A stretch of DNA of 64,000 bases from Woeseiaceae bacterium (GTDB lineage Bacteria > Pseudomonadota > Gammaproteobacteria > Steroidobacterales > Woeseiaceae): contig JAJFKR010000026.1 of the NCBI GenBank assembly GCA_021773095.1, positions 1 to 64,000 on the forward strand. Reading direction: 5' to 3'. Each line of letters begins with the position of its first letter. Position 1 is the first letter of the stretch. The notes under the pieces were generated by a model. It was not told the origin of the DNA and searched no databases. It worked only from the letters and a program-made list of their open reading frames with translations. Positions 29,431-38,338 of this stretch are shown in pieces. The position numbers and the translations under genes were made by a program.

Positions 29431-30002
29431 CTGCGATTCTCCTCAAACGATTGAATGCTCGCGGCGTGTTCTTGTAAAAAACCCATCTGATCAATGCCCT
29501 CTGTCAGGCAGTGGCGCGCAAAACCATCAATTGTAAATTCAATTACAGTCCCGTCAGGCAATGTAATTGTTGCGGCTTCGACGTCGATAGCAAGCTCGGC
29601 ACCGGGATGATCGAGCAACCATCGATGGGTATCGGCATTGACGACAACGGCCAACAGCCCGTTCTTGAGAGCATTGTTGCGAAAAATGTCGGCAATTTCC
29701 GTTGAAATTACCGCTTCAAAACCGTAGTCGAGTAAGGCCCACGGGGCATGTTCGCGCGATGAGCCGCAACCGAAATTATTGCCTGCAATCAGGATCCCAC
29801 AGCCGCCGGACTCAGGTTGGTTCAGGATGAAATCGAGCTTCTCGCTGCCATCCAGGTTATAGCGCAAGTCGTGAAATGCATTCGCACCGAGCCCCTCGCG
29901 AGTTGTGGTCGTGAGGAATCTCGCAGCAATAATCTGGTCAGTGTCGATATCACGGGTCGGGAGTACGACGGTCCGTGACTTAATTTTTTTCACCGGCGTC
30001 AT
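29418..30002 (-). CDS. leuD: 3-isopropylmalate dehydratase, small subunit
   Basis: 194 aa from the ATG at 30002, overlapping the leuC stop in an ATGA; the longer upstream frame (to 30197) is antisense-free but lies wholly within leu[38 protein letters not shown] and [13 protein letters not shown] are typical of LeuD swivelling domains. With LeuC it isomerises 2-isopropylmalate to 3-isopropylmalate. Confidence 0.95.
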   Translation of the reverse strand: MTPVKKIKSRTVVLPTRDIDTDQIIAARFLTTTTREGLGANAFHDLRYNLDGSEKLDFILNQPESGGCGILIAGNNFGCGSSREHAPWALLDYGFEAVISTEIADIFRNNALKNGLLAVVVNADTHRWLLDHPGAELAIDVEAATITLPDGTVIEFTIDGFARHCLTEGIDQMGFLQEHAASIQSFEENRSWKP

Positions 30003-31399
30003 GAGTAGGTCCTGGGATCGGCGACATGGCCGGCGACGGCTGAAGCGGCGGCCGTTGCCGGACTTGCCAGTACTGTGCGCGCTCCGACACCCTGCCGCCC
30101 TTCGAAATTGCGATTGCTGGTGCTGACGGTGAGTTGACCGGATTGTGCGACATCGCCGTTCATGCCGATACACATCGAGCAACCCGCCTCTCGCCATTGT
30201 GCACCAGCGGCCGTGATAATCCGGTCGAGGCCACGTTGCTCCGCCTCTTTTTTGACCTGTTCGGAGCCCGGCACGACCATCATTCGGACACCGTCTGCTA
30301 CATTCCGTCCCTGTAGAATTCTTGCCACTGCTTCGATATCGGAAATACGGCCATTGGTACAGCTCCCGACGAAAACAATATCCACGGCGCTGTCGGTCAT
30401 CGGCTTGCCGGACTCTAGCTGCATATAGCTAAGGGCTTTTTGAAAACTCACATCGTCACTGGCTGGCACCGGATCGTTGATGCCGACGACCATGCCGGGA
30501 TTCGTGCCAAACGTTACCATGGGCTGAAGCTCACTGGCATCCAGTGTGACGCACTGATCGAAACTCGCACCGTCATCCGTTCGCAGCTCTTGCCAACGTG
30601 TAACGGCGGCATCCCAATCATCGCCTTGTGGTGCTCGCGGACGACCACGCAGGTATTCGATGGTGGTCTCATCGGGGGCGATCATTCCAGCGCGCGCACC
30701 GGCTTCTATCGACATGTTGCAGACCGTCATCCGGCTTTCCATGTCCATCGTTCGTATGACTTCACCCCGATACTCAATAACGTGGCCGGTTCCGCCATCC
30801 ACCCCAATTTTGCCAATGATCGCGAGAATCAGGTCTTTCGCAGTCACGCCCTCTGGTAACTTGCCATCGATATTGATCGCGAGCGTCTTGGGCTTGCGTT
30901 GCAACAGACACTGGGTCGCCAGCACATGGCCTACCTCGGTAGTGCCGATCCCGAAGGCCAGTGCTCCAAAGGCCCCATGTGTACTGGAATGGCTGTCACC
31001 GCAAACGATGGTCTTGCCCGGTTGAGTCGCTCCGAGTTCAGGTCCGATCACATGAACGATGCCACGCTGTCCGCTGCCATAACCAAGCAAGTCCAGACCA
31101 AAATCCTTGCAATTTTGCTGCATCTGCCGCACCTGATTGGCAGCACCTTCACCAGCGACCAGCAAGTCCTTGAAAGTCGATACTGGCGTTGTCGGAGTGG
31201 AATGATCCAGAGTTGGCAATGTCAGGTCTGGCCTTCGAACCGGTAAATTCAGCGCGCGCAGCACAGAGAAAGCTTGTGGCGTGGTGACCTCATGCACGAT
31301 ATGCAGGTCGATATAGAACACGGCCGGTGTATCGGCCGTCTCGTCGACCACGATGTGGTCTGACCAGACCTTTTCAAAGAGGGTACGTGGATTGCTCAC
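29999..31399 (-). CDS. leuC: 3-isopropylmalate dehydratase, large subunit
   Basis: 466 aa, the usual length. Aconitase-type 4Fe-4S ligands lie in [14 protein letters not shown] and in CSMCIGMN near the C-terminus. [20 protein letters not shown] and [16 protein letters not shown] are standard. Works with LeuD in leucine synthesis. It starts 18 nt after leuA and overlaps leuD by 4 nt. Confidence 0.96.
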   Translation of the reverse strand: MSNPRTLFEKVWSDHIVVDETADTPAVFYIDLHIVHEVTTPQAFSVLRALNLPVRRPDLTLPTLDHSTPTTPVSTFKDLLVAGEGAANQVRQMQQNCKDFGLDLLGYGSGQRGIVHVIGPELGATQPGKTIVCGDSHSSTHGAFGALAFGIGTTEVGHVLATQCLLQRKPKTLAINIDGKLPEGVTAKDLILAIIGKIGVDGGTGHVIEYRGEVIRTMDMESRMTVCNMSIEAGARAGMIAPDETTIEYLRGRPRAPQGDDWDAAVTRWQELRTDDGASFDQCVTLDASELQPMVTFGTNPGMVVGINDPVPASDDVSFQKALSYMQLESGKPMTDSAVDIVFVGSCTNGRISDIEAVARILQGRNVADGVRMMVVPGSEQVKKEAEQRGLDRIITAAGAQWREAGCSMCIGMNGDVAQSGQLTVSTSNRNFEGRQGVGARTVLASPATAAASAVAGHVADPRTYS

Positions 31400-31417
31400 A
31401 GGGGTTCCTGAAAAAAA

Positions 31418-32995
31418 TCAAACCGATGCGTGAGTTGAGGTGGCATCAGCAGCAGCGATTTCGCCACGTTCCCGACGCCGCAGTGTTCGATTCATGACCT
31501 CAAGGCAGGCTCGACAGCCGGCTTCGACGATATCGACGCTGGCCCCCTGTCCACGGTAACTTTGACCGTTTATATCCACGGTTACCGTGACTTCGCCCTG
31601 AGCATCTTCACCGATCGAAGTGCTGTGCAATTCAAAATTTCGCAATACCATCTCAACACCCGTCGCAGATTCCAGGGCCTGAAATGCGGCCGCTACCGGA
31701 CCGTCGCGGCGAGCGGATTCGGAAACTTCAGCGCCATCTTCAGCGACCAGGTTTACTGTCGCGGTAGACGGTTCATCAGTATGGGTTTGCACCTCCAAAG
31801 ACTGCAACGTCCATGGGCCGGAAGTTGCACTGTCAGCATTCATAATGATTGACTCGATGTCACCGTCATAAACGTCTTTTTTCTTGTCGGCCAATTTTTT
31901 GAAATCCTGGAACGCGCGATTGGTTTCGAAATCATCAAGCTCGAAGCCAAGATCCTTTACGCGTTCACGAAACGCGTGGCGACCACTGTGTTTGCCAAGC
32001 ACCAGATTGGATTTACTCAGTCCGACGTCTTCCGGCCGCATGATCTCGTAGGTGGATGCGTGTTGCAGCATACCGTGCTGGTGAATGCCCGCTTCATGGG
32101 CGAACGCATTCTCACCCACAATCGCTTTGTTCCGGGGAGTGTGCATGCCGGTAATATTTGAGACCAGTCGCGAGGTTGGATACAGGCGGGTTGTATCGAT
32201 GCCGGTTTGCAGCCCGAAGAATTCCTCACGCGTCTTGATAGCCATCACAGCCTCTTCCAGACTGCAATTGCCAGCACGCTCGCCGATGCCGTTGATGGTA
32301 CATTCAATCTGTCGTGCGCCGGCGCCAACAGCCGCAAGACTGTTCGCTACAGCCATGCCCAGATCATTATGGCAGTGAACGCTAAGTGTGATCTCGTTGA
32401 TTCTGGCAACGTGTTCTTTCAAATACCTAAACAACTGATCGAACTCCGCGGGAACCGTGTAACCGACCGTATCCGGTATATTGACTGTCGTAGCTCCTGC
32501 TTCGATCGCCGCCGAAACGACTTCAGCCAGATACGACAGCTCGGTTCGCGATGCATCTTCCGGTGAAAACTCAACGTCAACGCACAATTCACGCGCCATC
32601 TTTATCGCACCAACGGCGCTCTTGATGATCTCTTCCTTGGCCATCTTGAGCTTATGCTCACGATGGATCGCGCTGGTCGCAACAAACACGTGAATACGAT
32701 GACGGTCGGCGCCTTTAACCGCCGCATGAACCTTTTCGATATCCGCGGCATTGCAACGTGCCAACCCACAAATAACCGGACCGAAATTGTGGTCCGCAAT
32801 GGCTTTCACAGATTCGAAATCACCGGGCGATGCGGCTGGAAAACCGGCCTCAATAATGTCGACATTGAGCTCGGAAAGCGCTTTTGCAACACGTAGTTTT
32901 TCACTGAGCGTCATGCTGCAGCCGGGGGCTTGTTCCCCGTCACGTAACGTGGTGTCGAAAATGCGTATTCTGTTCTCTGAGCTTCTGTCCAGCAT
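31418..32995 (-). CDS. leuA: 2-isopropylmalate synthase
   Basis: 525 aa, matching the E. coli-type enzyme. The N-terminal TIM barrel has the metal- and substrate-binding IRIFDTTLRDGEQAPGCSMT, LSVHCHNDLGMAVANSLA and GIGERAGNCSLEE, and the C-terminal LeuA dimer domain (about 395-510) provides leucine feedback sensing. It condenses 2-ketoisovalerate with acetyl-CoA, the first leucine-specific step. It follows ilvC by 31 nt. Confidence 0.96.
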   Translation of the reverse strand: MLDRSSENRIRIFDTTLRDGEQAPGCSMTLSEKLRVAKALSELNVDIIEAGFPAASPGDFESVKAIADHNFGPVICGLARCNAADIEKVHAAVKGADRHRIHVFVATSAIHREHKLKMAKEEIIKSAVGAIKMARELCVDVEFSPEDASRTELSYLAEVVSAAIEAGATTVNIPDTVGYTVPAEFDQLFRYLKEHVARINEITLSVHCHNDLGMAVANSLAAVGAGARQIECTINGIGERAGNCSLEEAVMAIKTREEFFGLQTGIDTTRLYPTSRLVSNITGMHTPRNKAIVGENAFAHEAGIHQHGMLQHASTYEIMRPEDVGLSKSNLVLGKHSGRHAFRERVKDLGFELDDFETNRAFQDFKKLADKKKDVYDGDIESIIMNADSATSGPWTLQSLEVQTHTDEPSTATVNLVAEDGAEVSESARRDGPVAAAFQALESATGVEMVLRNFELHSTSIGEDAQGEVTVTVDINGQSYRGQGASVDIVEAGCRACLEVMNRTLRRRERGEIAAADATSTHASV

Positions 32996-33026
32996 TATCC
33001 CTTTCCTCTGATTTTGCTGCGCTTAA

Positions 33027-34013
33027 TTACTCTTCCAGCCAATCCATGCGACCACGCAGGTCGGCGCCTACTGTCTCAATCGGGTGCTCCAGATCCGCCT
33101 GCATCATACGCTTGAACTCCGGCATGCCGTTCTCGCTTTCGGCGATCCAGTTGCGTGCAAATGTTCCATCCTGAATGTCAGTTAATATGGCTTTCATCGC
33201 CGCTCGCGACGCGTCATCGACGACCCGTGGGCCACTAACCATGTCGCCCCAGGCCGCTGTGTCGCTAATGAACTTGTGCATCTTTCGCAAACCGCCTTCG
33301 TGCAGAAGATCGACGATCAGTTTCAATTCGTGCATGACCTCGTAATAGGCAACTTCTGGCTGATAACCCGCTGCAACAAGGGTCTCGAAGCCCGCGACAA
33401 TCAATTCCGTGGCGCCGCCGCACAGCACGGCCTGCTCACCGAACAGGTCGGTTTCCGTCTCTTCCGCAAAAGTCGTCTCGATAACGCCGGCGCGAGCGCC
33501 GCCAATACCGGCTGAGTAGGCCAAAGCCGTCTTCAATGCAGTGCCGGTTGCGTCCTGGTGCACAGCAACGAGGCAGGGGACACCATGACCTTCCTCGTAT
33601 TGCCTCCGCACCAGCCCGCCGGGGCCTTTCGGCGCAATCAGAGCCACATCCAGATCGGCACGCGGTTCAACCTGCTTGTAATAAATCGCAAATCCATGCG
33701 CAAACAAAAGAAGGGTGCCGGTGTCGATGTCGTCGATGACAGACAGGTAGAGACTCTTCTGTACCATGTCCGGTGTCAGGAACATCACGATAGCGGCGCC
33801 TTTGACGGCCTCGTTGGGTTCCTGAACGGTCAGGCCATCGGCTTCTGCTTTGGCCCAGCTGGCACCACTTGAGCGTAATCCGACGACGACGTTAAAACCA
33901 CTGTCCTTAAGGTTTAATGCATGAGCGCGACCCTGGCTACCGTAGCCGAGTACGGTAACCTGACGGTCGGTCAGGCAGGAAATATCAACATCTGATTCTG
34001 AGTACATTTGCAT
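33027..34013 (-). CDS. ilvC: Ketol-acid reductoisomerase (class I)
   Basis: 328 aa from the ATG at 34013 ([10 protein letters not shown]). An in-frame extension reaches 34208 but runs through the leader terminator and leader peptide, so it is rejected. [20 protein letters not shown] is the NADPH Rossmann loop, [19 protein letters not shown] and [18 protein letters not shown] hold metal-binding acidic residues, and the C-terminus ends [10 protein letters not shown]. The length marks class I. It makes dihydroxy-isovalerate and its homologue, feeding IlvD and LeuA. First gene of ilvC-leuA-leuC-leuD-leuB. Confidence 0.95.
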   Translation of the reverse strand: MQMYSESDVDISCLTDRQVTVLGYGSQGRAHALNLKDSGFNVVVGLRSSGASWAKAEADGLTVQEPNEAVKGAAIVMFLTPDMVQKSLYLSVIDDIDTGTLLLFAHGFAIYYKQVEPRADLDVALIAPKGPGGLVRRQYEEGHGVPCLVAVHQDATGTALKTALAYSAGIGGARAGVIETTFAEETETDLFGEQAVLCGGATELIVAGFETLVAAGYQPEVAYYEVMHELKLIVDLLHEGGLRKMHKFISDTAAWGDMVSGPRVVDDASRAAMKAILTDIQDGTFARNWIAESENGMPEFKRMMQADLEHPIETVGADLRGRMDWLEE

Positions 34014-34041
34014 GATTGGTCTCTGGCCTTGATACGAAGCT

Positions 34042-34077
34042 AAAAAAAACCCCACTATCCTTTGGGATGCGGGGTTT
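34042..34077 (-). terminator. Intrinsic terminator (attenuator) in the ilvC-leu leader
   Basis: On the minus strand AAACCCCGC (34077-34069) pairs with GTGGGGTTT, continued by ATCC/GGAT around a CAAA loop, giving about a 13-bp stem with one wobble pair, then eight T residues. It lies between a leucine-rich leader peptide and ilvC. Upstream GCGGGT (34111-34106, overlapping the end of the leader peptide) can pair with the CCCGC of the 5' arm as an antiterminator. Confidence 0.88.
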
Positions 34078-34102
34078 ACGTTGTCCGATGACTGGATCCG
34101 CG

Positions 34103-34171
34103 CTACCCGCTCTGCCTCCCAGGGAGAAGCAAAGAAAGTCGAAGCACAGGTGTCTTTTGCGTTGCAGTCAT
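34103..34171 (-). CDS. Leucine-rich leader peptide of the ilvC-leu operon
   Basis: A 22-codon frame, ATG at 34171 and TAG ending at 34103, begins M-T-A-T-Q-K-T-P and continues V-L-R-L-S-L-L-L, so five of eight codons (10-17 region) are Leu, with one Val. The terminator follows 25 nt downstream. This is the arrangement of ribosome-mediated attenuation as in E. coli leuL and ilv leaders, and the operon behind it makes leucine. The sequence itself is not one I recognise. It has almost no 5' leader if the promoter call is right. Confidence 0.8.
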   Translation of the reverse strand: MTATQKTPVLRLSLLLPGRQSG

Positions 34172-34179
34172 AACGCCGA

Positions 34180-34208
34180 ATCATGTTGTAAGGCGGTTTT
34201 GATGTCAA
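34180..34208 (-). promoter_or_regulatory. Promoter of the ilvC-leu operon
   Basis: On the minus strand a perfect TTGACA (34208-34203), a 17-nt spacer and CATGAT (34185-34180, four of six consensus bases). The start would fall at about 34174-34171, at or within a few bases of the leader-peptide ATG. Confidence 0.6.
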
Positions 34209-34751
34209 CCATTGAATAATCAGTTACGCGTGTTACTAAAGAGCATGCATTAACTATCGATGCTAACTCTTTAAAAAAAAACTAATTTTCAGTTCTCACA
34301 CCTTCTCGCTGACAACACTTATATATAGCGTTCAAAAAAGCGTTGCGATAACTCGCCCTCCAGCGACGCGAGACCGGGCACGGCAAATAGCGCTGCCGGA
34401 GAAATTGGCATGCACCTGGCTTTGATTTAAGTGTCTCAAATCTTATGTAGTTGTTGGGCTGGCGATCTGCAAACCATGTGTTATTCTTGGCCCCAGAGTA
34501 AAGGGGACCTTTCAATCCAAAAGGAATAAATGGCGGGAAAATCTCAGATGGAATTTCTGGGCATGCCAACGAACAGAAAGATAACAAGGGGTTCCAAAAA
34601 ATTATCGCCGCGCGGCGAAGGTGGAGAGGGCCGCGTGCGCAATTGGAGATGCATTCAGCATTTTCGGTTTACATTTGTGCATGTATTCAACGGATACGTT
34701 GCATCCCTCTCCTATAAATTAACTAAAACATAAGACCTTTAAGGAGCGTCC
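34209..34751 (+). other. Intergenic region between ilvC promoter and TonB operon
   Basis: About 540 bp with no convincing gene. A 67-codon plus-strand frame (34530-34733) has a fair ribosome-binding site (AAAGGAAT) but an Arg/Lys-rich product with no recognisable domain; a 101-codon minus-strand frame (34282-34587) is also unconvincing. CGCCGCGCGGCG (34606-34617) is a perfect 12-bp palindrome. An eight-A-or-longer tract lies near 34273-34281. The AT-rich TATAAATTAA near 34712 and AAGGAG at 34741-34746 precede the DUF3450 gene. No Fur-like box is obvious. Confidence 0.4.
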
Positions 34752-35531
34752 ATGAAAAGGTGCATCAGCAGCAGTCGGCGCCTAACCGCTGCGTTTTTCG
34801 CAGCTACGGTTATCGCAGTTTCCGGCAGCGTTTTCGCCCAGACCGTCGATCAGGTTCTTCAAGCTGATCAACGTCGGTTAAATCTGGCACAACAATCTCA
34901 GGAACGTATCAACAGTGTTGTTGAAGGCACACGTTCACTGGAAGACCAGTACAGGGCTGTAAACAAGGAAATCGACGGACTCAAAGTCTACAACCGCCTG
35001 ATGAGGGCGCAGGTTGAAGGTCAACAGGCCACGTTGGAAGACATTGGTTTGTCCATGGATCAGGTTGACGTAATCAATCGCCAGATCTTCCCTTTGATGG
35101 AACGCATGATTGACGGGCTCGAACAGTCCATTAATCTGGATGTGCCGTTCCTGATGGATGAGCGCACCGAGCGTGTAGCGGGTCTGAAAGGGATCATGGA
35201 GCGCTCCGACGTTTCCGTCGCGGAAAAATTCCGCAAGGTCATGGAGGCCTACCAGATCGAGAATGAATTCGGCTGGACTTCCGAGCACTTTACGCAGTCG
35301 TTAACGATTGACGGTGTAACGCGTTCATTCAATATGCTGAGAATTGGCCGAATCGGCCTGTACTTCCAGTCTGACGATGCACGGGTAACCGGTCGTTGGG
35401 ACAACGAAGCGCGCCAGTGGGTAATGGATGATTCGGCACGCAACGAAATTCGCAAGGGCCTGCGTATGGCTCGCCAGTTGATTGCACCGGAATTAATCAG
35501 TATCCCGGTTCCAGCAGCGGAGGCATCATAA
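34752..35531 (+). CDS. DUF3450 family periplasmic protein of the TonB operon
   Basis: 259 aa with a signal peptide (AAFFAATVIAVSGSVFAQ). Residues about 30-110 are a long coiled coil rich in Gln, Glu and Arg; the second half (YQIENEFGWTSEHF, FNMLRIGRIGLYFQSDD, WVMDDSARNEIRKGLRMA) matches the DUF3450 signature. The family's biochemical role is not established, but the gene is repeatedly found ahead of TtpC-ExbB-ExbD-TonB in marine Gammaproteobacteria. It directly abuts the next gene (stop, then ATG with no gap) and has a good AAGGAG site. Confidence 0.88.
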   Translation: MKRCISSSRRLTAAFFAATVIAVSGSVFAQTVDQVLQADQRRLNLAQQSQERINSVVEGTRSLEDQYRAVNKEIDGLKVYNRLMRAQVEGQQATLEDIGLSMDQVDVINRQIFPLMERMIDGLEQSINLDVPFLMDERTERVAGLKGIMERSDVSVAEKFRKVMEAYQIENEFGWTSEHFTQSLTIDGVTRSFNMLRIGRIGLYFQSDDARVTGRWDNEARQWVMDDSARNEIRKGLRMARQLIAPELISIPVPAAEAS

Positions 35532-36899
35532 ATGAAACGCTTGACACTAATAATTGCCGCCGGACTTTTAAGTCTCGGAATGACAACGGCAAACGCCCAG
35601 GACGGAGATGACGCGCGCAGCATGGGCGATCTTCTCCGCCTGATCGAACAGGGGCAGGCACGCGACTCACGAGAGGCACGCCAGCGCGAAGCCGCTTTCA
35701 AACAATCGCAGAACCGCCAGCAATCACTACTGAACCAGGCACGCGCCGAGCGCACTCGCCAGGAGAACGTCAGCGCCAGACTCGAGCAGCAGTTCGAAGA
35801 AAACCAACAGCGTATTATCACGGCGCGACAGGCTCTCGACGAGAGACTCGGAGCCCTGAAAGAGCTGTTTGGTGTTTTGCAGACTGTTGCCGGGGATACA
35901 CAGGGTGTTTTCAATACCTCGCTGACCAATATCCAATATCCGAATCGTGGCGAGTTCCTGGTTGAATTGGGTAGTAAGATGGCCGGTGCCAGCAGTCTCG
36001 CATCCATTGAGGATATCGAAAGACTCTGGGCTATGCTGCAAAAGGAAATCGTAGAGTCCGGACGTGTTGTTCGATTCAGCAATGTCGTTACGAAAGCTGA
36101 CGGCCAACAAGAAGAGATGGATGTCATCCGGATTGGATCCTTCAACATCATCAATGAAAACGGTTACCTCAAGCACGATTCCAAGGAAGGCACGCTAACC
36201 GAACTGGCTCGCCAGCCGGAATCCCGGTACACCGGCACAACCGGTGACATGATTGACGCTGACAGTGGACCGGTCACCTTTGGTGTGGACGTAACCCGTG
36301 GCACGATTCTCGGCCTGCTGGTTGAGTCACCGACGATCAAAGATCGGATCGAACAAGGTGGCATCGTTGGTTACTGCATTATTGCGTTAGGTATTGTTGG
36401 ACTGCTGATCGCCATCTGGCGTTGGTTCGGTCTGTCAGGCGACAGCCGCAGGGTTGCTGCTCAGCTCAAACGTGAAACGGCCAGTACCGATAACCCGCTG
36501 GGCCGCGTTCTCGCAGCGTACGAAAGTAACCGCGGGGCAGATACCGAAACGGTTGAACTCAAACTCAGTGAGGCGGCGCTTAAGGAAATGCCCGGACTGA
36601 CGAAAGGCCTGTTGTTCATCAAAGTCGTGTCTGCAGTTGCGCCACTCATGGGACTGCTCGGAACCGTTACCGGCATGATCAAGACCTTCCAGGTCATCAC
36701 GCTGTACGGTGCTGGCGATCCGAAAATGATGGCTGGTGGTATCTCTCAAGCCTTGATGACGACGGTATTAGGCCTGGTTGTTGCTATTCCGATGGTACTG
36801 CTGCACACGGTCGTCAGCGGTCAGAGTCGCAAGATCATCAACATCCTCCAATCTCAGAGCGCCGGTATTGTTGCCCAGCACTCGGAGCGTAATGGCTGA
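35532..36899 (+). CDS. MotA/TolQ/ExbB-type proton channel with periplasmic extension (TtpC-like)
   Basis: 455 aa, over twice the length of ExbB. A signal peptide (LIIAAGLLSLGMTTANAQ) is followed by a periplasmic coiled-coil region (about 25-110, REAAFKQSQNRQQSL) and a globular segment to about 275. The C-terminal third is the proton-channel domain: VGYCIIALGIVGLLIAIW, VVSAVAPLMGLLGTVTGMI and ISQALMTTVLGLVVAIPMVL. The architecture matches Vibrio TtpC, an accessory protein needed for TonB2-dependent uptake. Its topology suggests it touches both the ExbB/D core and the periplasm. Confidence 0.9.
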   Translation: MKRLTLIIAAGLLSLGMTTANAQDGDDARSMGDLLRLIEQGQARDSREARQREAAFKQSQNRQQSLLNQARAERTRQENVSARLEQQFEENQQRIITARQALDERLGALKELFGVLQTVAGDTQGVFNTSLTNIQYPNRGEFLVELGSKMAGASSLASIEDIERLWAMLQKEIVESGRVVRFSNVVTKADGQQEEMDVIRIGSFNIINENGYLKHDSKEGTLTELARQPESRYTGTTGDMIDADSGPVTFGVDVTRGTILGLLVESPTIKDRIEQGGIVGYCIIALGIVGLLIAIWRWFGLSGDSRRVAAQLKRETASTDNPLGRVLAAYESNRGADTETVELKLSEAALKEMPGLTKGLLFIKVVSAVAPLMGLLGTVTGMIKTFQVITLYGAGDPKMMAGGISQALMTTVLGLVVAIPMVLLHTVVSGQSRKIINILQSQSAGIVAQHSERNG

Positions 36900-36917
36900 G
36901 GCCGATAAGGAGTAATC

Positions 36918-37445
36918 ATGTATTGGCTTATAGATAGTTTTGAGGCCATACGCGATTTCATGAATCTCGGCGGTGTTGTGCTCAAGAGCATCGCCGTGGT
37001 CATTTTCTTGATGTGGGTTCTCATTGTTGAGCGGATCATGTTTTTTCGCACTTCAATGAAGGAAATGTCAAAGGAGATTCATGATAACTGGGAGGGTCGA
37101 CAGGAACGCAAGTCCTGGAACGCACACCAGATTCGCGAATTGTTGATTTCGCAGTTTAGCGAAGCGACGAACAAGGGCATCAGTCTGATACAGACGTTTG
37201 TTGCACTTTGCCCGTTGCTCGGGCTCCTTGGCACGGTTACAGGCATGATCAGTGTGTTTCAGGTTATGGCTGTTTCCGGATCGGGTAATGTTCGTGCGAT
37301 GGCTGCAGGCGTATCACAGGCGACCGTGCCAACGATGGCGGGAATGGTTGGTGCACTTTCGGGTGTCTTGCTGGTCACACTATTAACACGCCGTGCGACT
37401 CGTGAGGTTGAGTTTCTTGAAGACTCGCTCACCATGGACCATTAA
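36918..37445 (+). CDS. exbB: ExbB-like proton channel subunit
   Basis: 175 aa, short as in TonB2-type ExbB2. Three TM segments are visible: LKSIAVVIFLMWVLIVERI, LIQTFVALCPLLGLLGTVTG and TMAGMVGALSGVLLVTLLT. The conserved GLLGTVTGMI and SQATVPTMAGM form the pore. It forms a pentameric channel with ExbD, energising TonB with the proton gradient. It begins 18 nt after the TtpC-like gene with AAGGAG upstream. Confidence 0.92.
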   Translation: MYWLIDSFEAIRDFMNLGGVVLKSIAVVIFLMWVLIVERIMFFRTSMKEMSKEIHDNWEGRQERKSWNAHQIRELLISQFSEATNKGISLIQTFVALCPLLGLLGTVTGMISVFQVMAVSGSGNVRAMAAGVSQATVPTMAGMVGALSGVLLVTLLTRRATREVEFLEDSLTMDH

Positions 37446-37455
37446 GGGATAGACA

Positions 37456-37869
37456 ATGTCAAAACATGACTTTTCTATGGGGCAGCAGGAAGACGATGGC
37501 GATGAAATCAATCTGACGCCGATGCTCGACGTCGTTTTTATCATGCTCATCTTTTTCATCGTCACCGCATCGTTTGTCAAGGAAGTGGGAATCGACGTCA
37601 ATCGGCCGGATGCTCCCGTCACGGAGACCAAGCCGGAGGATGCCAATATCCTCATCATTATTGATGCGAATGACGACATTTGGATCGATCGGCGCATCAT
37701 CGATCCGCGTGCCGTACGAGCGAATATTGAACGTCTACACGCGGAAAACCCGAAGGGTTCGGTGGTCATTCAACCGAACAAAAGGTCGACCAACAGGATG
37801 CTCGTGACGGTTATGGACTCATCACGCAGCGCTGATGTCTACAACATATCCATTGCGGATTCGAAATGA
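37456..37869 (+). CDS. exbD: ExbD-like protein, first copy
   Basis: 137 aa. A short cytoplasmic N-terminus is followed by one TM helix in EINLTPMLDVVFIMLIFF, whose Asp is the proton-carrying residue, then a periplasmic domain (ILIIIDANDDIWIDRR, RLHAENPKGSVVIQ). It works inside the ExbB ring. The second exbD starts 24 nt further on and is very similar through the TM segment. Confidence 0.92.
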   Translation: MSKHDFSMGQQEDDGDEINLTPMLDVVFIMLIFFIVTASFVKEVGIDVNRPDAPVTETKPEDANILIIIDANDDIWIDRRIIDPRAVRANIERLHAENPKGSVVIQPNKRSTNRMLVTVMDSSRSADVYNISIADSK

Positions 37870-37893
37870 GCGGGATCTTTAAGGACATGTCTC

Positions 37894-38304
37894 ATGCGAA
37901 AAAATAAAGGTGCATTCGGACACGAAGAGGAAAGCGAAGAAATCAATCTCACGCCGATGCTCGACGTTGTTTTCATTATGCTTATTTTCTTCATCGTAAC
38001 AGCGACCTTCATCAAGGAAGCCGGTATTCAGGTGAATCGTCCGGACACTGCGACAGCCGATTCTCAGGAAGACGCGGCAATTTTGATCGCTATCAGCGCC
38101 AATGACGAAATTTGGATCGACAAGCAGGAACGAGATCCTCGTGACGTGCGAGTAGTGATCGAGCGGCTTCATTCGGAGAACCCGAAGGGTTCAATCGTGA
38201 TTCAGGCGGATGAGGAGTCTACTAACGAGGTGTTGGTGACCATTCTCGAAGCCGCCAAGGATGTCGGAGTAGCCAATGTGGCAATAGCGTCGGACAACGA
38301 CTAG
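37894..38304 (+). CDS. exbD: ExbD-like protein, second copy
   Basis: 136 aa, clearly paralogous to the preceding protein: EINLTPMLDVVFIMLIFFIV is identical in both, and NDEIWID and RLHSENPKGSIVIQ correspond closely, while the N-terminus and the periplasmic C-terminus differ. The TM Asp is kept in both, so either could function. Two copies may form a heterodimer inside the ExbB ring or serve different TonB or TtpC partners. Confidence 0.92.
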   Translation: MRKNKGAFGHEEESEEINLTPMLDVVFIMLIFFIVTATFIKEAGIQVNRPDTATADSQEDAAILIAISANDEIWIDKQERDPRDVRVVIERLHSENPKGSIVIQADEESTNEVLVTILEAAKDVGVANVAIASDND

Positions 38305-38338
38305 AAACGGCGGCGTGAGCCGCTGAGGAGACAGGACC

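Noticed and set aside
30003..30197. Longer frame upstream of leuD
   Set aside because: It lies inside leuC in another frame; the ATGA overlap gives a normal LeuD.
34014..34208. In-frame 65-codon N-terminal extension of ilvC
   Set aside because: It runs through the leucine leader region and the intrinsic terminator, matches no IlvC family sequence and overlaps the predicted promoter.
34282..34587. 101-codon minus-strand frame in the ilvC-TonB gap
   Set aside because: No domain, no clear ribosome-binding site, composition unlike the neighbours.
34530..34733. 67-codon plus-strand frame before the DUF3450 gene
   Set aside because: A fair ribosome-binding site but Arg/Lys-rich with no recognisable features; probably leader sequence.
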